Below are positions 1-12,824 of a stretch of DNA of 64,000 bases, piece by piece (the stretch's first letter is position 1; each line of letters begins with the position of its first letter). The stretch comes from Diaporthe sp. PMI_573 (taxonomy: Eukaryota; Ascomycota; Sordariomycetes; Diaporthales; Diaporthaceae): positions 1,674,001-1,738,000 of the forward strand of contig JAJTUP010000003.1 of NCBI GenBank assembly GCA_021399435.1. Direction: 5' to 3'. Both the position numbers and the translations under genes were made by a program. Under the pieces are notes generated by a model. That model was not told the DNA's origin, ran no database searches, and worked only from the letters and a program-made list of their open reading frames with translations.

Positions 1-1779
1 AGTGACCGTCCTCGAAGTTGGGGGCCGGAGACCCGTTGGTGAATACTCCTGATACCCCTGTGCACGTGCTCTGGGCGATGGCCTGACTGGGGACGACTAG
101 ATTCATATCGATGCCGAAGCCCACAGGAGTTGAGATACTACCTGGACCGGCGCAATGAGGAAGACGATGACCCATTCTGGGATGGGCCTGTGAGGGGAAG
201 ACCTACTTGTCTCAGGCTATTGTGAGCAAGCACTGCTTTAACCTTCCTGTAATGTTGTTGAGACACTCCATCCTAACACTCGGCCAGCTTTCTTCCCTAT
301 ACCGACAATGGCAGCAACGAAGATTCGCCTTTCTCACAGAGGCTACCTGCGATTGGATTCGCGGACCTCTTATGCGAGAAGGCTGGGTTCGCTCTGGAGT
401 CTGGAGACACCTATGATAATAGCGATGATGATGAATGGGTCTCACCGTCGAGCTCGCCTCGCCAGTCAGCCATGGCGGCCTATCCAAGAAAGACAGGAAC
501 CGAACTTGACAGGATAGACGAAGAGGACGAGACGACGGACGTGGATTGCGGAGGTTGGTCATCCTCCACAGTCGTAGCTTCAGCTAGCTGACCTCTTGCA
601 GCCGACTTCAGACACAGCTGGGTATGGGAGGCACGATATATACGGTCCACTACACAGGCCCTGGCCGATCAGGACGCCACGACATATTTCTGCATCAACT
701 TCCCGAAACTATTACAGAAGCGCATTTCGGACACTATCCACAGCTTGACGGCTCTGGCTAAGAATCCGCTTTTTCTGGATACACTTATAATCGACGAAGT
801 CATAGCGTTCTACCGCGACGCAATTAAAAGACACCGGGCTCAGCTCCTGGCTCTTGTGAGTCTTTTGTCCCAGTTGTCCCACCTTAGTGTCTCAGGCTTT
901 GGCCTCCTTCCGATCCGCACTGCCAATCGCCACAAAGTATAATTCGGGTTCGTTGCTAACAGCCAGCCCCAGAATGATGATGAATCCAACAGCACCGACC
1001 TATCCATAAAGCTGGAAGAGCTATCCACGCAGTGGCGCACGATACTTCGGGACATACAGGACATGCAGGCTCATATCCACCACCTGCGCTCCGTGGCTGA
1101 TTCCAGGTTATCTCGACAACAGGAGAGGACGTCAGGGCTACATCAACACGACAACTACCACAAGCACACGCGCCAGAAGTCAAGCGACGTGTTCGGCCCG
1201 CCGGCGACGGAGATTCTCCAGCTGCAACTGTCGACCTGTGACTTCTGGGCACGCTGTGTGAACATGTACCTCGATCGGACGACGAACCGCATCAAGAACT
1301 CGGTAAGACTACCAATCACGGCACGGAAACGAGACCTGAAAAGCATGCGCGTAAATTTGCCATACTAACAACATGAACAGACCTACCGCATGACCAAGAC
1401 CATCCCCCTCCGCCGGCGCGGCTCCCTCCCGCAGCTGAACCGGCGCCTGAGCAACTTCACCATCGAGGTGGCGGTGCACATCCAGCGAAACAGCGCCTCG
1501 GTCTCGACGCTCGCCATGTCCTTCCTCAGCACGGTCTTCTTCAGCCCGGACGGCCTGCTCTTCGCCCTCACCTACTGGTGGTGGATCATCGCCACCCTCA
1601 TCGTGCCCCTGACCTTTGTCATCCTGCACCTCTGGTTCGAGACCCTGGCCACCAACGTCGGCCTGCTGCGCGGCGGGGGCGGAAGGCGGAAGGCGGGTGG
1701 TGACCGGGGCACCACGCGGCTGGGTGGTGTTGCGGAGGACCGGGAGGCGGACGAGGGAGAGGGAGAGGCGGTGGATTAG
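1..1779 (+). CDS. CorA-like membrane protein, 5' truncated by window edge
   Basis: This is the 3' part of a multi-exon gene, with the start beyond the left edge. Exons that keep one frame are about 1-38, 101-221, 288-553 (the 3' junction of this one is weak), 602-855, 973-1302 and 1381-1779. The product has an acidic, Ser-rich middle (about 301-550) and then a helical stretch around DATTYFCINFP and LIIDEVIAFYRDAIKRH. The last exon carries a membrane region: SVSTLAMSFLSTVFF, a short luminal loop, and a second helix from WWWIIATLIVPLTFVIL. This hairpin near the C-terminus is the layout of fungal CorA-like Mg2+-transporter-related proteins, but I see no GMN motif, so metal transport is unproven. 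The tail after the second helix is Gly/Arg/Glu-rich. The 856-972 and 1303-1380 introns are well supported and the upstream ones less so. A second CorA-like gene lies at 42.9-44.9 kb. Confidence 0.66.
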
Positions 1780-2630
1780 GCTTTTATTCGATCTTGCTTT
1801 GCTTCCAGGCCGGCGTGCGCTGTGTCCTACTGGGCGGGGACGGTCAATCCCAGCGGGCCTGTGGCGCAGCATTACTAAAAGCGTCTGGAACATTGCTTGT
1901 TGTGCGCATTATTTTGGCTGTCGAGCCAGCCAGCGTTATTTTCTTTTCAAAGCATGTTCGGACGCAGGCGGGCAATGTTTCATTTGCACAGCTTGACAGG
2001 CAGTTCAGTCGAATCACCTCCTGGTTCACATCGGGACAGAGATGCTACTGAGACAGACATCTAAATCTCGTTTCCAAGGCGTTAGGGTGCGACAGTACGC
2101 TCGCTTTAACATGCCATGTCAAGTTTTCTTCACATCTCGAGTACCGTCTCAGTCTTGTGCCTCGAGCTTTGTTCCATTGGCCTGGCGCTTTGAATTATGT
2201 CAGCGCTGTCTGTGGTTCAACATTTGCGCCACATGTCCAGCCCCCATCAGTTGTCACTCAATGAAGATATCACTCAAGAGCCAGAAAGGACGAGGTCATG
2301 TTTGGATTATTGAATTGCAACAACCTATGAAACCGGGCAAGCCATGCCCCAGGCTTTCCGAGGTCCTTATGATAGGACCCGCGAGATTCCAAACGCCGTG
2401 TAAATGCTTTGTTCCAGATTATTTTTTGCGTGCCGGCCTGTTTTCCGTAACACCTTTTTCTTGGACCGCCAGTTAATGGTCGGACGTTATTATTGCAAAC
2501 CCTTTGACGCCGTTGTCCTGTGCTGCCTGTGCCCGACCCTGCTACCTGCCAACCGAAACAGAGTGGTATAATTGCGCCCCCAAAAGAAAGTTGCCAATCG
2601 AAATGCTAAAATGCGCCCATATCTTCAATA
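1780..2630. other. Intergenic, 3' to 3' spacer
   Basis: This lies between the converging CorA-like gene (+) and the scon-2-like gene (-). It should hold both 3' UTRs. No reading frame with family features was seen. Confidence 0.6.
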
Positions 2631-4917
2631 TCATTGCGATGATGGCTCGCCGGGGCTGGTGGATCGTCTGCAGCCATCACTCAGCTTGAAATTATACAGC
2701 TTGACTTCTCCATCTTCGCTCCCCGATGCCATGAGAGCGTCTGACACGGCGACTGATGTCACAGGGCCCGTGTGCCCGGCGAAAGTACCAGTGCACCGCC
2801 CGGATCGCGGATCCCAAGTCTTGACCAAGCTGTCGTTCGCACCGGTCACCATTCGGAGACTGTCGCACTCCACAGACCAGATGCCCTCAAGGTGGCCCCA
2901 CTGGTTCCGAATCACGCGGCCAGTCGAGCTGTCCCACAACTTCAGGGAGGCATCGAGTCCACCTGATAGAATATACCGGGCAGGCAGAGGACGATCGGGT
3001 TGGTTGATGAATCCAGGACCGTAAGAAGCGCGGAGTTCAAGCTCGGGGTCGCTGAGACCAGAGTCGGGGTGCGCGGGTGCCGGCGATGAGCCATGTGCAC
3101 TAGACACAGACATCGTCTCGGCGGGATCCTGGCCTGCAGTGGCAGGATCCTCGTCCGGCTCAAAGTCGGCTGGAAGTCCCAGTACTTGCTGTACGTGGCC
3201 GACGTGGCCGATGAACTCGCGAATAATCTTGCGAGTATCGAGATCCCAGAGCACGACAGTGCAGTCGTCCGACCCGGACAGCAAGGTGCGGCTGTTCGTG
3301 TCGACTTTGACGTTGTTGACCCAGTCTTCGTGATGCTTCAGGCAAAAGGCCTCCTTGTTCGAAAAGTTGTACACCCGGATCGTGTGATCAATGCTGCCGG
3401 TGGCGACCAACTCATCCTGAAAATGCACAGAGATGACACCATCCGAGTTTGAAAGTGTCCGCATACACTGGCCTGTACGCCAGTTCCAGACCTTGACAGT
3501 CCCGTCTAGACTGGCACTCAACAGCTTCGTATCGTCCATTTGGAGAGAGCGGATCCCTCGAGTGTGTCCTTTCAATGTTCGCACTTCCTCGCCACTTTCC
3601 AAGTTCCAGATCTTGATTGTGTTGTCATAAGAGCCGGTAGCGAGCGTAGTGTCGTCCCAGATTTGCAGGCATGTGACTCCATTCGTGTGGCCTTTGAATG
3701 TCTTTTGGGAATACCGCATCAGCTTCCAGTTGACACCAATCTGCCAACGATCCCGGTAGACATCTTTCCAGGGGCGCTTGTGCTCGATCGCATTCTCGCT
3801 GGAGCCGACCCGAGACACACATTGACGCTTCGAGGGTGCGTCTTCTTCTGAGGGGCTGGCGTTTCTTTTCGGAGATGCTGGTGTCTTGGGCGTGTTTGGA
3901 AGAGGTAGGGTAGGTGGCGATAGAGGCATGACATGGTCGGATGGCTCTTTCTTGCTTGCTGCAAGCCGCCGTTGTCGAGTCCAGTTGCGTAGCCTGTTCC
4001 GCTCGAGTAGAGGCAGGCCCCATCCACACTTTGTGCATTTCCTGTCGATGTGTTGCTCGCACATCCGGTGCCAAACGGCGTCATCGTCCGCCAATACTCG
4101 CCAGTGGCGGGATACTTGGGCTGCCTTGCAGAGTGACACCGTATCAAGGGAAGATAGGATCTTGATAGAGATCTCGTTGGGCAGCGCGGAAATGAAGTCG
4201 ATCTTTAGTTGAGACTGGACCTCTCGAGAGACAAGGCTCAGTTGAGGGAAGCAGGACGAAGATAGAATACCCTGGATCATCAACTCTCTGTGCTTTGACG
4301 GTGCAGCAGAAAAGAGACTCCAGACGTGTGTGATAGCTTGTTGGTCCGCCTGGGGGAGCTTTTCGAGTTCCTATACCAGTGTCAGTAAGGTTTGTGCTTC
4401 TCGGTCCACGCATACATATGAGTAGGCAAACGGAACGACATACACTCTGGATCATGGCCATCTTGTTCTCGTCGGCAGCCTTTCGACATTTCGAGTCCGG
4501 TCGATGTCGGTAGCAGTACTTGCTATTGTACTCCTTTTGCCTGGATGGCTCGTTTGGGTAGGCTGACTCGATCTTGGATACCGGAGCGTACAGGCTCGGG
4601 ACATGTTCTCTGAGGAAGGGAGTAACTGTCTTGCCGGCCAGACTGGACGACATGTTGACGAGACGGGACTTGTCCTCTTGCTCCTCTTCTGGTCGTCTCC
4701 TGTCGCAGTTGAGTAACTTGTTGAATGCTGTGCCGTTGACCTCGGAGGCAGACTCTATCTCACCGTCCTCGGTCTGGGGTGGACTCGTGGGGAAACGTTG
4801 GTGAGTGACAGGACTGTGGTGGGTTGGGACGGTAGCGCCATTCGGGCGCAAGGAGGCGTCATTGTTCAGCGAGACACGACGTGGAATGGCCGTCAGAGAA
4901 GTGGATGGAGGCTCCAT
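2631..4917 (-). CDS. scon-2: SCON-2/MET30-type F-box WD40 protein (SCF ubiquitin ligase substrate receptor)
   Basis: The coding sequence is complement(2631..4370, 4444..4917), with one 73-nt intron (GTATGT donor) and a product of about 737 residues. The N-terminus is Pro/Ser-rich and leads into a Cys/Lys-rich segment (YCYRHRPDSKC, about 130-150) seen in MET30/SconB/SCON-2 proteins. An F-box starts near residue 221 (LPNEISIKILSSLDTVSL). A linker ends in RPWKDVYRDRWQIGVNWK, and seven WD40 repeats follow from about 383 to 725 (for example TGSYDNTIKIWN, SGSDDCTVVLWD, SGSEDGEVKLYN). In this family the F-box binds Skp1 and the propeller recruits the substrate. The known target is the bZIP activator of sulfur assimilation (CYS3/MetR/Met4), which is shut down when sulfur is plentiful. 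The ATG at 4915-4917 is the first in frame. The orthology call rests on the N-terminal signature plus domain order. A different F-box/WD40 protein is possible but less likely. Confidence 0.9.
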
Positions 4918-5710
4918 GGTATTTGTGCGAGAAGCCCAGGATGTGGAAACGGTCGTGCAGGACAGGGTGCCGCGGGAACGTTCCTGTCCAATACTCTAGA
5001 AAGAAGATTGCGCCAGTTGTCCAATTATACTTCCATTGGAGAGGCCTGCAGCAGAGTCTCGGCAGCAGGTACGTAGCAGACGGTGTAAGATCGGGACAGC
5101 TGGAGATGGCGTGCTCGGAGTCGGGGTGGATGTTTGCCGCTGTGCGTCGTACGGGCAGGCTGGGCTTGTCTGAAAAGCAATGAAACTCGAATCCTGTCTC
5201 GGGGATGACCTTCTCTGCCGATGTTGCGGGCGTGCTGGTCGTCTCTTGCCCAGGGAGGGGGTAGTATTGTTTTATGGTTTGGCTAGGCAGTCAGGGTGAG
5301 GGCGGCGCAGGAGGAGGGATGGACTGTGCTGTGTCTGGGCCTCGGGCACGCAATGGCAGAGGGCGTATTCCGCAATCAGGGGAGGCGGCGGCGCCGTATC
5401 GAGTGTGGTGTTGGAGGTGCTGGCCGGCTTGTCGGTGTTGAGCCTCGATGGATGTACTGTAATGTGACGCAGCACCTTGTCCCTGTCGCGTGCTTGTCCC
5501 TGTCCTTGTGTGTACTCGGGCGATGTAGAAAAGACTTATTCAACGTCGGCGGTGGTCCAAAGTATGGGTTGCGTCTTAGAAATGTCGAGACAGGGGGCAC
5601 TTGGTGGAGACCTGACGGATGTGGACTATGCGTGTTCGCGAAGTGCGGTGGAAGACGGCGAAGGTGAGTCCAGCAGAAGAGTGGAGGACTTGGTCGGCGC
5701 CCGGGTCGGT

Positions 5711-5750
5711 ACTGAGATGTCTGTGTGTCTGTCTCTGTCTGTCTGTCGCG
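5711..5750. repeat. GT/CTGT microsatellite
   Basis: An imperfect run of TGTCTG and GTCT units lies in the upstream region of the scon-2-like gene. It may be part of that gene's leader or promoter, but no function can be read from it. Confidence 0.7.
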
Positions 5751-6354
5751 AGGGGGCAAAGAGGGATCGCTGTGGTCGGGAGGTGGAGACTAGTGACAAA
5801 GGACGAGGATTGAATTGTTTGTTGGCTGTCAGGCAGTGTGTGCTGCAGCGCAAGTTGCTTGTGGTGGAATCTGGGGAAGGACAAGACAAGACACTTGGGA
5901 GGTGCGATGGAGCGGCAAAATGGCGAATTCGCATGGGTGTGAGTGCAGTAGTCCGTGTCCCGCGCAGCTAGCGGTCGTACAGGTTGGGTAAGTAGATTAG
6001 ATCCAAGCAGGTACTAGGTACAAACGGGCAGGAGCCCAAGACGGCGACAGGCCGGCCTGATGCGACTCCTGGCCATGCGGACGGCCTGGTACCGTCTACT
6101 CCCCGCGATCTGCCACCCTCCCACCCTGCCCTCCTGTCCACCCTCCTTCCCAAGCAGTAGTGTGTACATGGTACATGCAGCTATCGCAACTTTCTGATGT
6201 TGGCTCTTCCAAGATCCCTCACCTCAACTACTGACTGTGTATCTGTGTATTAGTTTAATAGTATGCAGCCATTCAATCACGGGCTCATGCATCTGGCCAA
6301 TCTGGCCATGACTTGTCCCAGCATGGACTAAACAACGAGGGAGCCGAGCCATGG

Positions 6355-6380
6355 CACGCCATGCCATGCCATGCCCATCC
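6355..6380. repeat. CCATG pentanucleotide repeat
   Basis: Consecutive GCCAT units form a short five-base tandem repeat in gene-free DNA. Confidence 0.65.
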
Positions 6381-6691
6381 ATAGGGGCTTGGACATTTGC
6401 TGCTCGCCAGCCCGGATTGCACCATCGCCGCTCTCAACCTTTCCTTCCACCTCAGACCAAACAGGTCCTCACTTGTTCCCAGTAGCACCCAACCTGCAAT
6501 ACTACGTGTACTTACAGTAGCACGAGTACGTGCGACACTGACAGGCCTAGGATCGACCGTCGAACCCGCCGGGACACGCCTGGCGCAGAGCACATCATCG
6601 AACCCCCTGTTTACCTTATTTGCCCTCCCCACAACTAACAAGTCGCTTGTACTTAGCACGCAGAAGTGCTCCTCACGACTGCATCCAGCCC

Positions 6692-6701
6692 TACCTAGGT
6701 A
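6692..6701. other. TACCTAGGTA palindrome, copy 1
   Basis: This is an exact ten-base palindrome in intergenic DNA. Further exact copies lie at 41490-41499 and 45822-45831, and partial copies are also present. The repetition suggests a recurrent intergenic element rather than chance. Confidence 0.6.
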
Positions 6702-8640
6702 CAGTGCTCCGTAGAACATCCTCTCGATATCCCCCGGGAAAACACTGGCCCACCCCATCGCCGTGCGGCTCTCGTCAGTTTTGCCTCTGCCTCGACTCGG
6801 GCAACGCTGTCGCTGAGCAATTGTGCCTGGCCACAGTCAAACTCTGCTACCAATGAGTCAAAATGTCTCCGGGACTTGGAGGGCTGACGTGACCGCTCCA
6901 CTTGCAAATTCTCCTCCAAAATCACGCCTTGCTATAGCCGTTGAGCCGCCCGATCAGCCGCCCCGATACCCGCCACTTGACAGGATCCACCCCAGGGCTC
7001 TCTCGTACTAACTGCCGCGAGCCGCGCCTTCGGTTCCGCCTGCATATCCGCCCCTGAAGTGGTTGTCACCCTTGACGATCTTATCTGCGTTGAGATATCA
7101 GTGAAGATGGGGGAAGACAGACAGTAGATACCCAGACGACAGACGAGGTCGATGTGCCAATGACAAACTGAGGAGCTGAGACCCTTGCTCACTTGCCCCG
7201 AAGGAGACATGAACAATGATCTGCAGCTCCACTCCCCAGCAGTCTTGGGGTCCCCGTGATGCTGCAGCAGTGGCATGGCCTCGTCTGGACAAATAGACAT
7301 CTGGTCCTTTGGAAACAATGTCACCATCTCTGACTACGTATTACATTTCACAGTACGCAGCAAGTCAGGTCTTGTGCCTGCATTACATAACATAACGTCC
7401 TCTGCCTGTAATAATGCAGAGACTATCATTTTTACTAACAATGTCGAACTCTACTACGGCAGGCTTGCTACAACAGCCAGATCAGATCATTCTCGATTGT
7501 GGCCCCGGTCTCGGGACCCACACCCGGCCACAGCTCCGGAACTGCACCTTCGATCTCCCGGGCCTCGACAGTTCGACTGTGGCACGTGGGAGGAGGATAC
7601 GAGACAGCAAGCCTGGCATGCAATCATGTGTATTGTATCGAAGTTGCCAGGAACGTGGGGGTCCAGAGACATGTTCGCCCAGGAGGAACCCAAGTTGCTG
7701 ACATGCACTCCTTGCCTCTTCTCAGCTGCTTCCATGTCCTTTGTCATGTCTGGCGCCGACAAGGCCGATGGCGTGATAGCTTCACTTGCGCGTGGCGAGG
7801 ACCGCAGGCTCCACGATGTTGAAAATTGCAATCCGATGACAGTCGACTTTTTTGCGGTGGGACGAACCCCCGGGGCACGCAATTCCGGTCCTGTTCCCCA
7901 CGGCTTGGCCTCCGGTCCGGCGGCCTGCACACCGACAGCCGTCCGAGCCGTCGAGCCGTCGCTTCTATCGCGTTCGCGTTCTTTTGCGATGGCGGCGCCG
8001 TCTTGGTCAAAGATACTAGCGATTCTGCCATTATGGCCACTGGTGTCGATTGCGCCATCCAGCACCAGGACAAAGCATCTGCTGACAACTCCACAGCAAT
8101 ATCACGGATCTTTCTAGGCGTGTGGCTGACCCGAGGCAAGTTCAAGTCCAGCCCCGGGAATGGTGAGATGCTGCTCACACGGTTGTCCGGCGGCCTAGTA
8201 GGGCTGGCAGGCCGTGCTGGACTCGAGAACGCCTTACCGTCCTGCCGTCATGCTTCCTGTGCACTCACATCTCATGTGTTGCCTGGTGGGCCCATCGCGA
8301 AGCACAAGCTATGACGAACCAACAGTGTCAGCTGAGGCCGAAAGGATCCAATGTTTAATCCAATGTGCTTGGCGATACCCCTGCGCATACGACCGGTCAA
8401 TGGCGATCGACCTTCCATCACAGCCTCATGCTTGCTCGATGCCGCCTGCATAAACAGTCGTACCATTGCCCGGAGGCCTGCTCCTATAAGACTCATGATC
8501 AGGGCAATCAATGCATGTGGCCGTAGCTTACGAGAGGTAATATCGGGCCGTTACTGCAGCTGCAGATGCAAACTTGCTATACCCTTGATTTCCCCCTACT
8601 TGACAATTACTGCACAACCGTCCCCTCGCCCAGCTACCGG

Positions 8641-8670
8641 TCAGTCAGTCAGTCAGCCAGCCAGCCAGAG
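8641..8670. repeat. GTCA/GCCA tetranucleotide tract
   Basis: Four or so GTCA units run directly into three GCCA units, a compound microsatellite whose second half differs by a T to C change. It lies in gene-free DNA. Confidence 0.75.
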
Positions 8671-9584
8671 CTGTGTTTGAGCAGCCCGGTGCCGCGCTGC
8701 AGTCTGCCTTTCGCAGGGTGGAGGTTCGATCAGGGCAGGTCTCTATTCGCTCACCGAGTGGTGGAATTCAGCCACCAATGGGCCCTTTCGTGGCTCACAT
8801 CGCCGGAGCAATCATCAGCCCTGTGGTAAACACAAGCCATCAAGGCTACTTCAACCACGAGCCACTATATGTTTTGTTCAGAGGCAGGCTTGCTAGCTTG
8901 ATGGATTATTCAACGTCAAGGACACCAAGGCTGGTCATCCTGCTCGTTATATTCTCATCTTCAAAGGCAAGCAGCAGCAAGCGAATTCTTCTGATATACC
9001 CATGTCGACCAGAAGACTCTCGACATGGCCTTCAGGCGCAGTGTGTGGGTCGTCAGATGCTCCATCGGATGTCTCCAGAAGTCTGGTGCAAGGAATATTG
9101 CATGGGGCATAACCCAGACCACCCATCGGTGGCTGGTGTCTGGACGGAATCGAACCAGGTCACCGCATATGAGCCAAGCCCCGTTCGCTTCACAATGAGC
9201 ATTCGCCTGGTGGTGATGTCGTCAGCTTGTTGTTTCTCGACAGCGGGAAATCCGGCGGGCTGAAACCCATTGGCGAGCATGGTACTTTCATACCACAGCG
9301 GCCTTCCCGCTGCTGACATTTCTCACGGGACCAACGACTGTATTGGTGCATGCGGCGTTGAGGAGTCATCAACAACTGTGGGTCCAAGTGCTTGCCGATT
9401 CTACCCCTTGCTACCCTTCCTCACTGAAGCCCGCCGTGATATAGCGTAACCCCGACCCAAGCTGCTGCATGATACCCACGCCTCCTATATCTGTCGCTAC
9501 CAAGAAACCCACAAATAACCGGAATCCTAAAACTCGGCAAGAGTAAAGAGCTCAAACGTTCCAATCGCACACGCAGAGCATTGG

Positions 9585-11213
9585 TTGGACTCCACAAATC
9601 TCCCCATGCCTGTCGGAAGTGAGAGCCCGTCATTGGCCCCTTCGGACATCTCTAGTCGGCCTGACGCGCAAGATCACAAGTGGGCGTGGTGCCGCCAGAA
9701 GATTATATCGCTGTACTGGGAGCAGAATCTTCCGCTCAAGCAAGTACAGGACATCTTGAGGCGCGAGGACGGCCTTAAAGCAACGTGAGCATCTTGACTG
9801 TCCAGGTACAATCCGGCGCACTTCGTTGGTATGCTAAAGACGACCAGGCAGAAACAGTACAAGGGCCGCTTCAGAAAATGGGGCATCCGAAAGAATATCA
9901 ACGTTCGCAAAGCCCGAGAGATAGTATCTGCGCAGGGGGCGGCCTGCGACTTCTGGCCGGACAAGATGCAAGATAACTATGAGCGCCGTATTGCTCGCCA
10001 TCTGAAAAATGATGCCCGGACCCATATATGCAGCCCGCAAAGACTCTCCCATATGCCTGTGGGCAAGCCCATCGCGAAGCAGCAACAGGTGTCTCCCATT
10101 CCAGCTCGGCTCAAGGCCCCTGATAACCTCGAGAGGCTCGAGAGGACGCTCTACGATACCGAGGCCTACATCCATTTCACCATAGATCCAAGCAAAGCCT
10201 GGCCGGCCAGCCGAAAAGAGCTGGGGGAGGATGACAGGTTCTTTCCATTGTTCGCCGGGGGCCTAGAAAATCTCTCCCGCGACCACGAGCCGCAAAAGGC
10301 ATTCTCAGATATCCGTGAGGCGTCGGAGCACTTGAAAGGGCTCATCACCTTGGACGACCCGGCCGTCTATCACAGACTCGTCGCCCGCTTGTCCTCGTTC
10401 GAGAAGTACCCACAGTCAGACATCTGTTTCAAGGTTTGCCGCCAGCTCACGCGGTGCCTGGGTGCCATGAACCTCGAGATCCACGGACCCTCTCATCCTT
10501 TGAACTTCGTTTGGTCGTCACACATTGAAGCGCTGGAGTCCCGCCCCGACCCGGGCTTCTTCCATCACTACCTCGAGCTGGTCAGAACTGTAGGGGGCAA
10601 GCTCTACGGTAGCAGGAACAGCCTTAACATAGGCTCGACAGACCTGTCCAAGTATATTACCAGCAGCTACAGAGAGTGGGACGAAGAGGCCTTGCGCCGC
10701 GGTCTTTCAGAGTCAGCATCCGAGGCTACGCCGGACCCGGCCGTGCAGGAGATCAGGTTAGCCCTCACGGAACTTCTCTTGGGGGAGGGCAAGACGGAGG
10801 AGGCCATAAAGCTCCTGGGGGAGGCAACAACCCCCAAGCGCTTGGACGCAGCAGGTGATGTGGGCCAGCTTTTCTGGATGGCGGATCTGGAGTGGAGGGC
10901 CGGCAACGCGACCGCCAGCTTCGCTCTGCTGAGAGAAGCGCTCGAGTGTGCCGACTCTAATCAAACCCTACCAGGGCTAGTCGATGGCGCACATGATGAA
11001 GAGCGCGGGCTCTCGAGCTTACACATCTTGCACACCCTGTTCCTCAGGCTGAACCTGATGGGGCGCAAGCAGGAGACAACTGAGACGTTGGCGAGGGCGG
11101 CGCCCCTGTTGGCTTCGCGTCGGGACAGGAAACCCTTTGTACTACACCTCACCAATTCCGATTTTGAGTTCGATCTCGACACCGGGTTTGGTGCGTTGGC
11201 GACAGCTGACTGA
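9585..11213 (+). CDS. Clr5-domain protein
   Basis: The coding sequence is join(9585 or 9606..9784, 9848..11213), giving about 514 residues. One 63-nt intron (9785-9847) interrupts the N-terminal Clr5 domain. Once it is removed the domain reads continuously: HKWAWCRQKIISLYWEQNLP, then a spliced segment ending in QYKGRFRKWGIRKN. That is the classic fungal Clr5 pattern (about residues 25-85), which is presumed to bind DNA or nucleic acid. The rest of the protein is helical. It has a segment with Ala/Leu-rich paired helices (EIRLALTELLLGEGKTEEAI, then LEWRAGNATASFALLREALE) that resembles TPR-like repeats, which is my reading and not a certain assignment. ATGs occur at 9585 and 9606, and I cannot decide between them. 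Function is unknown beyond possible regulation. The neighbours are unrelated. Confidence 0.82.
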
Positions 11214-12824
11214 TCAGCTCACAAGCGCGACCACTCGGTCGTCAATGGTCTGAACACTTTCCATCTGTTGAGAGCTGGACATCGTGTCGAATGGTCTGAT
11301 CACGAGGGATCTCATCCCTTGGTCAGAAAACTCGGCCGATCGACATACAACTCTTTCGATCTCTCGAGGGAAGGGAGCTGGAGTGACGATTGGTCTTGGA
11401 ATTGGATGTGTCACAGGATACATGGTAGCCAGTGCACTACGCACTGGCAGCTGCTTTGCGTGTCACAGGATGAAAATGGTTGGTGTGTGGTTCTCAACAT
11501 TTTCCAATGTAAGCTAACATCTTCCTTCATCCAGTCATCCAACACTGAGCGCGAGACGGCCTTGTTACCCCGGTTCGATCGATGTTTTCCAAGGATGACA
11601 AGCGTCGAGAGTTGGTTCATATATGCTGGCCGAAGCATGGCAGGGCACTTCCAGGCTCCATTCCTGAAGCTAGCAATCTCGGTTCCGCCAAAGCTTCCCG
11701 GCCACCATATTCGTCCAGCATGTCTCAGATTAGGCTTGTTTTTGTCCAAGCCATCACGTTTTAGCGAGTGTCCTGATCTCGAACCTCAGTAGACAATTGA
11801 AGTAAGCTATGCACCGACCACACCGACGCTACATCTTCCCGTCGTCCGCCATTGATAATGATAGCATCTGGGAGGTCCAGTGCTTCTTTGACAAAGCGGA
11901 TGCTGGTGTATATCTGAACAGGAATGGCTAGGCGTTCCTATCCAGCTGTCTCGCATTGATTTGATGGGACCCATTCAAGCCGGCGACCAATGAATCAACC
12001 TTTCACATCTGCTTGGAGGACGCTCGGTGATTGCGACAGGGCTGCCAGCGCGCACAATCCAGGCACGGGGGTTGTTCCCCGCAGCTGGGCCTGACGGACT
12101 CTTCAAAGTGGTTTCCTGTGCAGTTTAGGCCATCAAGCCATCTTGTCACGGGGTTCGAAACTCAGCTATATGAAGAACGCGGGCATGGTGTCTATTGTCT
12201 TGCGCCTAGTTGTGAGGAGAATATGGACGTTAGAGGACGAAGAAGCTGCTAATGTCACGTACTCCAATGGCAGTTGTGACAGCCACGATTCGAGCATCAA
12301 AAGCCACACCTGCCCGGGTGAACTCCATGATGAGCACCCTACCAATGCAAGCCACGCCAGATCCGACGTTGCGTAACGTCGTGCGCTTCGTGACTTGGAC
12401 TTAGACTTCGGTTGCATTCACTCATGATTATTGTTCATCCCATCAACAGCCACACCAAGGTCAAGTGGCTGTCCAAGCTAAGCGTAGTAAGTCTGATGTC
12501 GGATGACCACTCGGAACAATTACAGCCTCGGAGGTGTGGCGCTACTACAGACCCTTCTCCAATCGCACCTCGACTCCCACTGCCCGAGTGCCTGCTTGCC
12601 ATGCATCAGCCCCAAGATGCACCGCCATGACATCACTCGGTACGTATGGCCGTGTCAACCAAGAAGCATGCTATAACATGCTGATGCGGCCAGTACCCAG
12701 CAGGTCGGGTTGAATCTCATGGGCTTTTGCAGAGGTCCAGAGAACATGTCAACTTCCGAAGACTGTTTATAATTTCTGATAACCTTATTTGACACTGCCA
12801 CTGCGTTGCGCCACAGAACCGAAG
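11214..12824. other. Intergenic, no gene recognised
   Basis: Several overlapping frames on both strands lack domains or spliced continuity. The stretch holds the Clr5-gene 3' region and the promoter of the small membrane protein gene. Confidence 0.5.

Larger units (their letters stand above)
4918..9584. other. Gene-poor 4.7-kb interval
   Basis: This is the longest gene-free stretch in the window. It covers the 5' side of the scon-2-like gene and the 5' side of the Clr5-domain gene, so it carries both promoters. Open frames here (for example 7275-8117) overlap each other on both strands, show no domain, and look like GC-driven chance frames. Several simple repeats and one exact TACCTAGGTA palindrome (6692-6701) are present. 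No transposase or reverse transcriptase motif was seen. Confidence 0.5.

Noticed and set aside
6550..6580. tRNA-like TCGAACCC element
   Set aside because: The expected T-arm pairing on the reverse strand is absent and no cloverleaf could be built.
7275..8117. Open frame of 280 codons in the gene-poor interval
   Set aside because: It overlaps other frames on both strands, shows no domain and no supporting splice sites, and its composition is not protein-like.
9121..9200. Possible tRNA gene on the minus strand (GGTTCGATTCC-like B box)
   Set aside because: The T stem pairs poorly and no matching seven-base acceptor stem is found at the right spacing.
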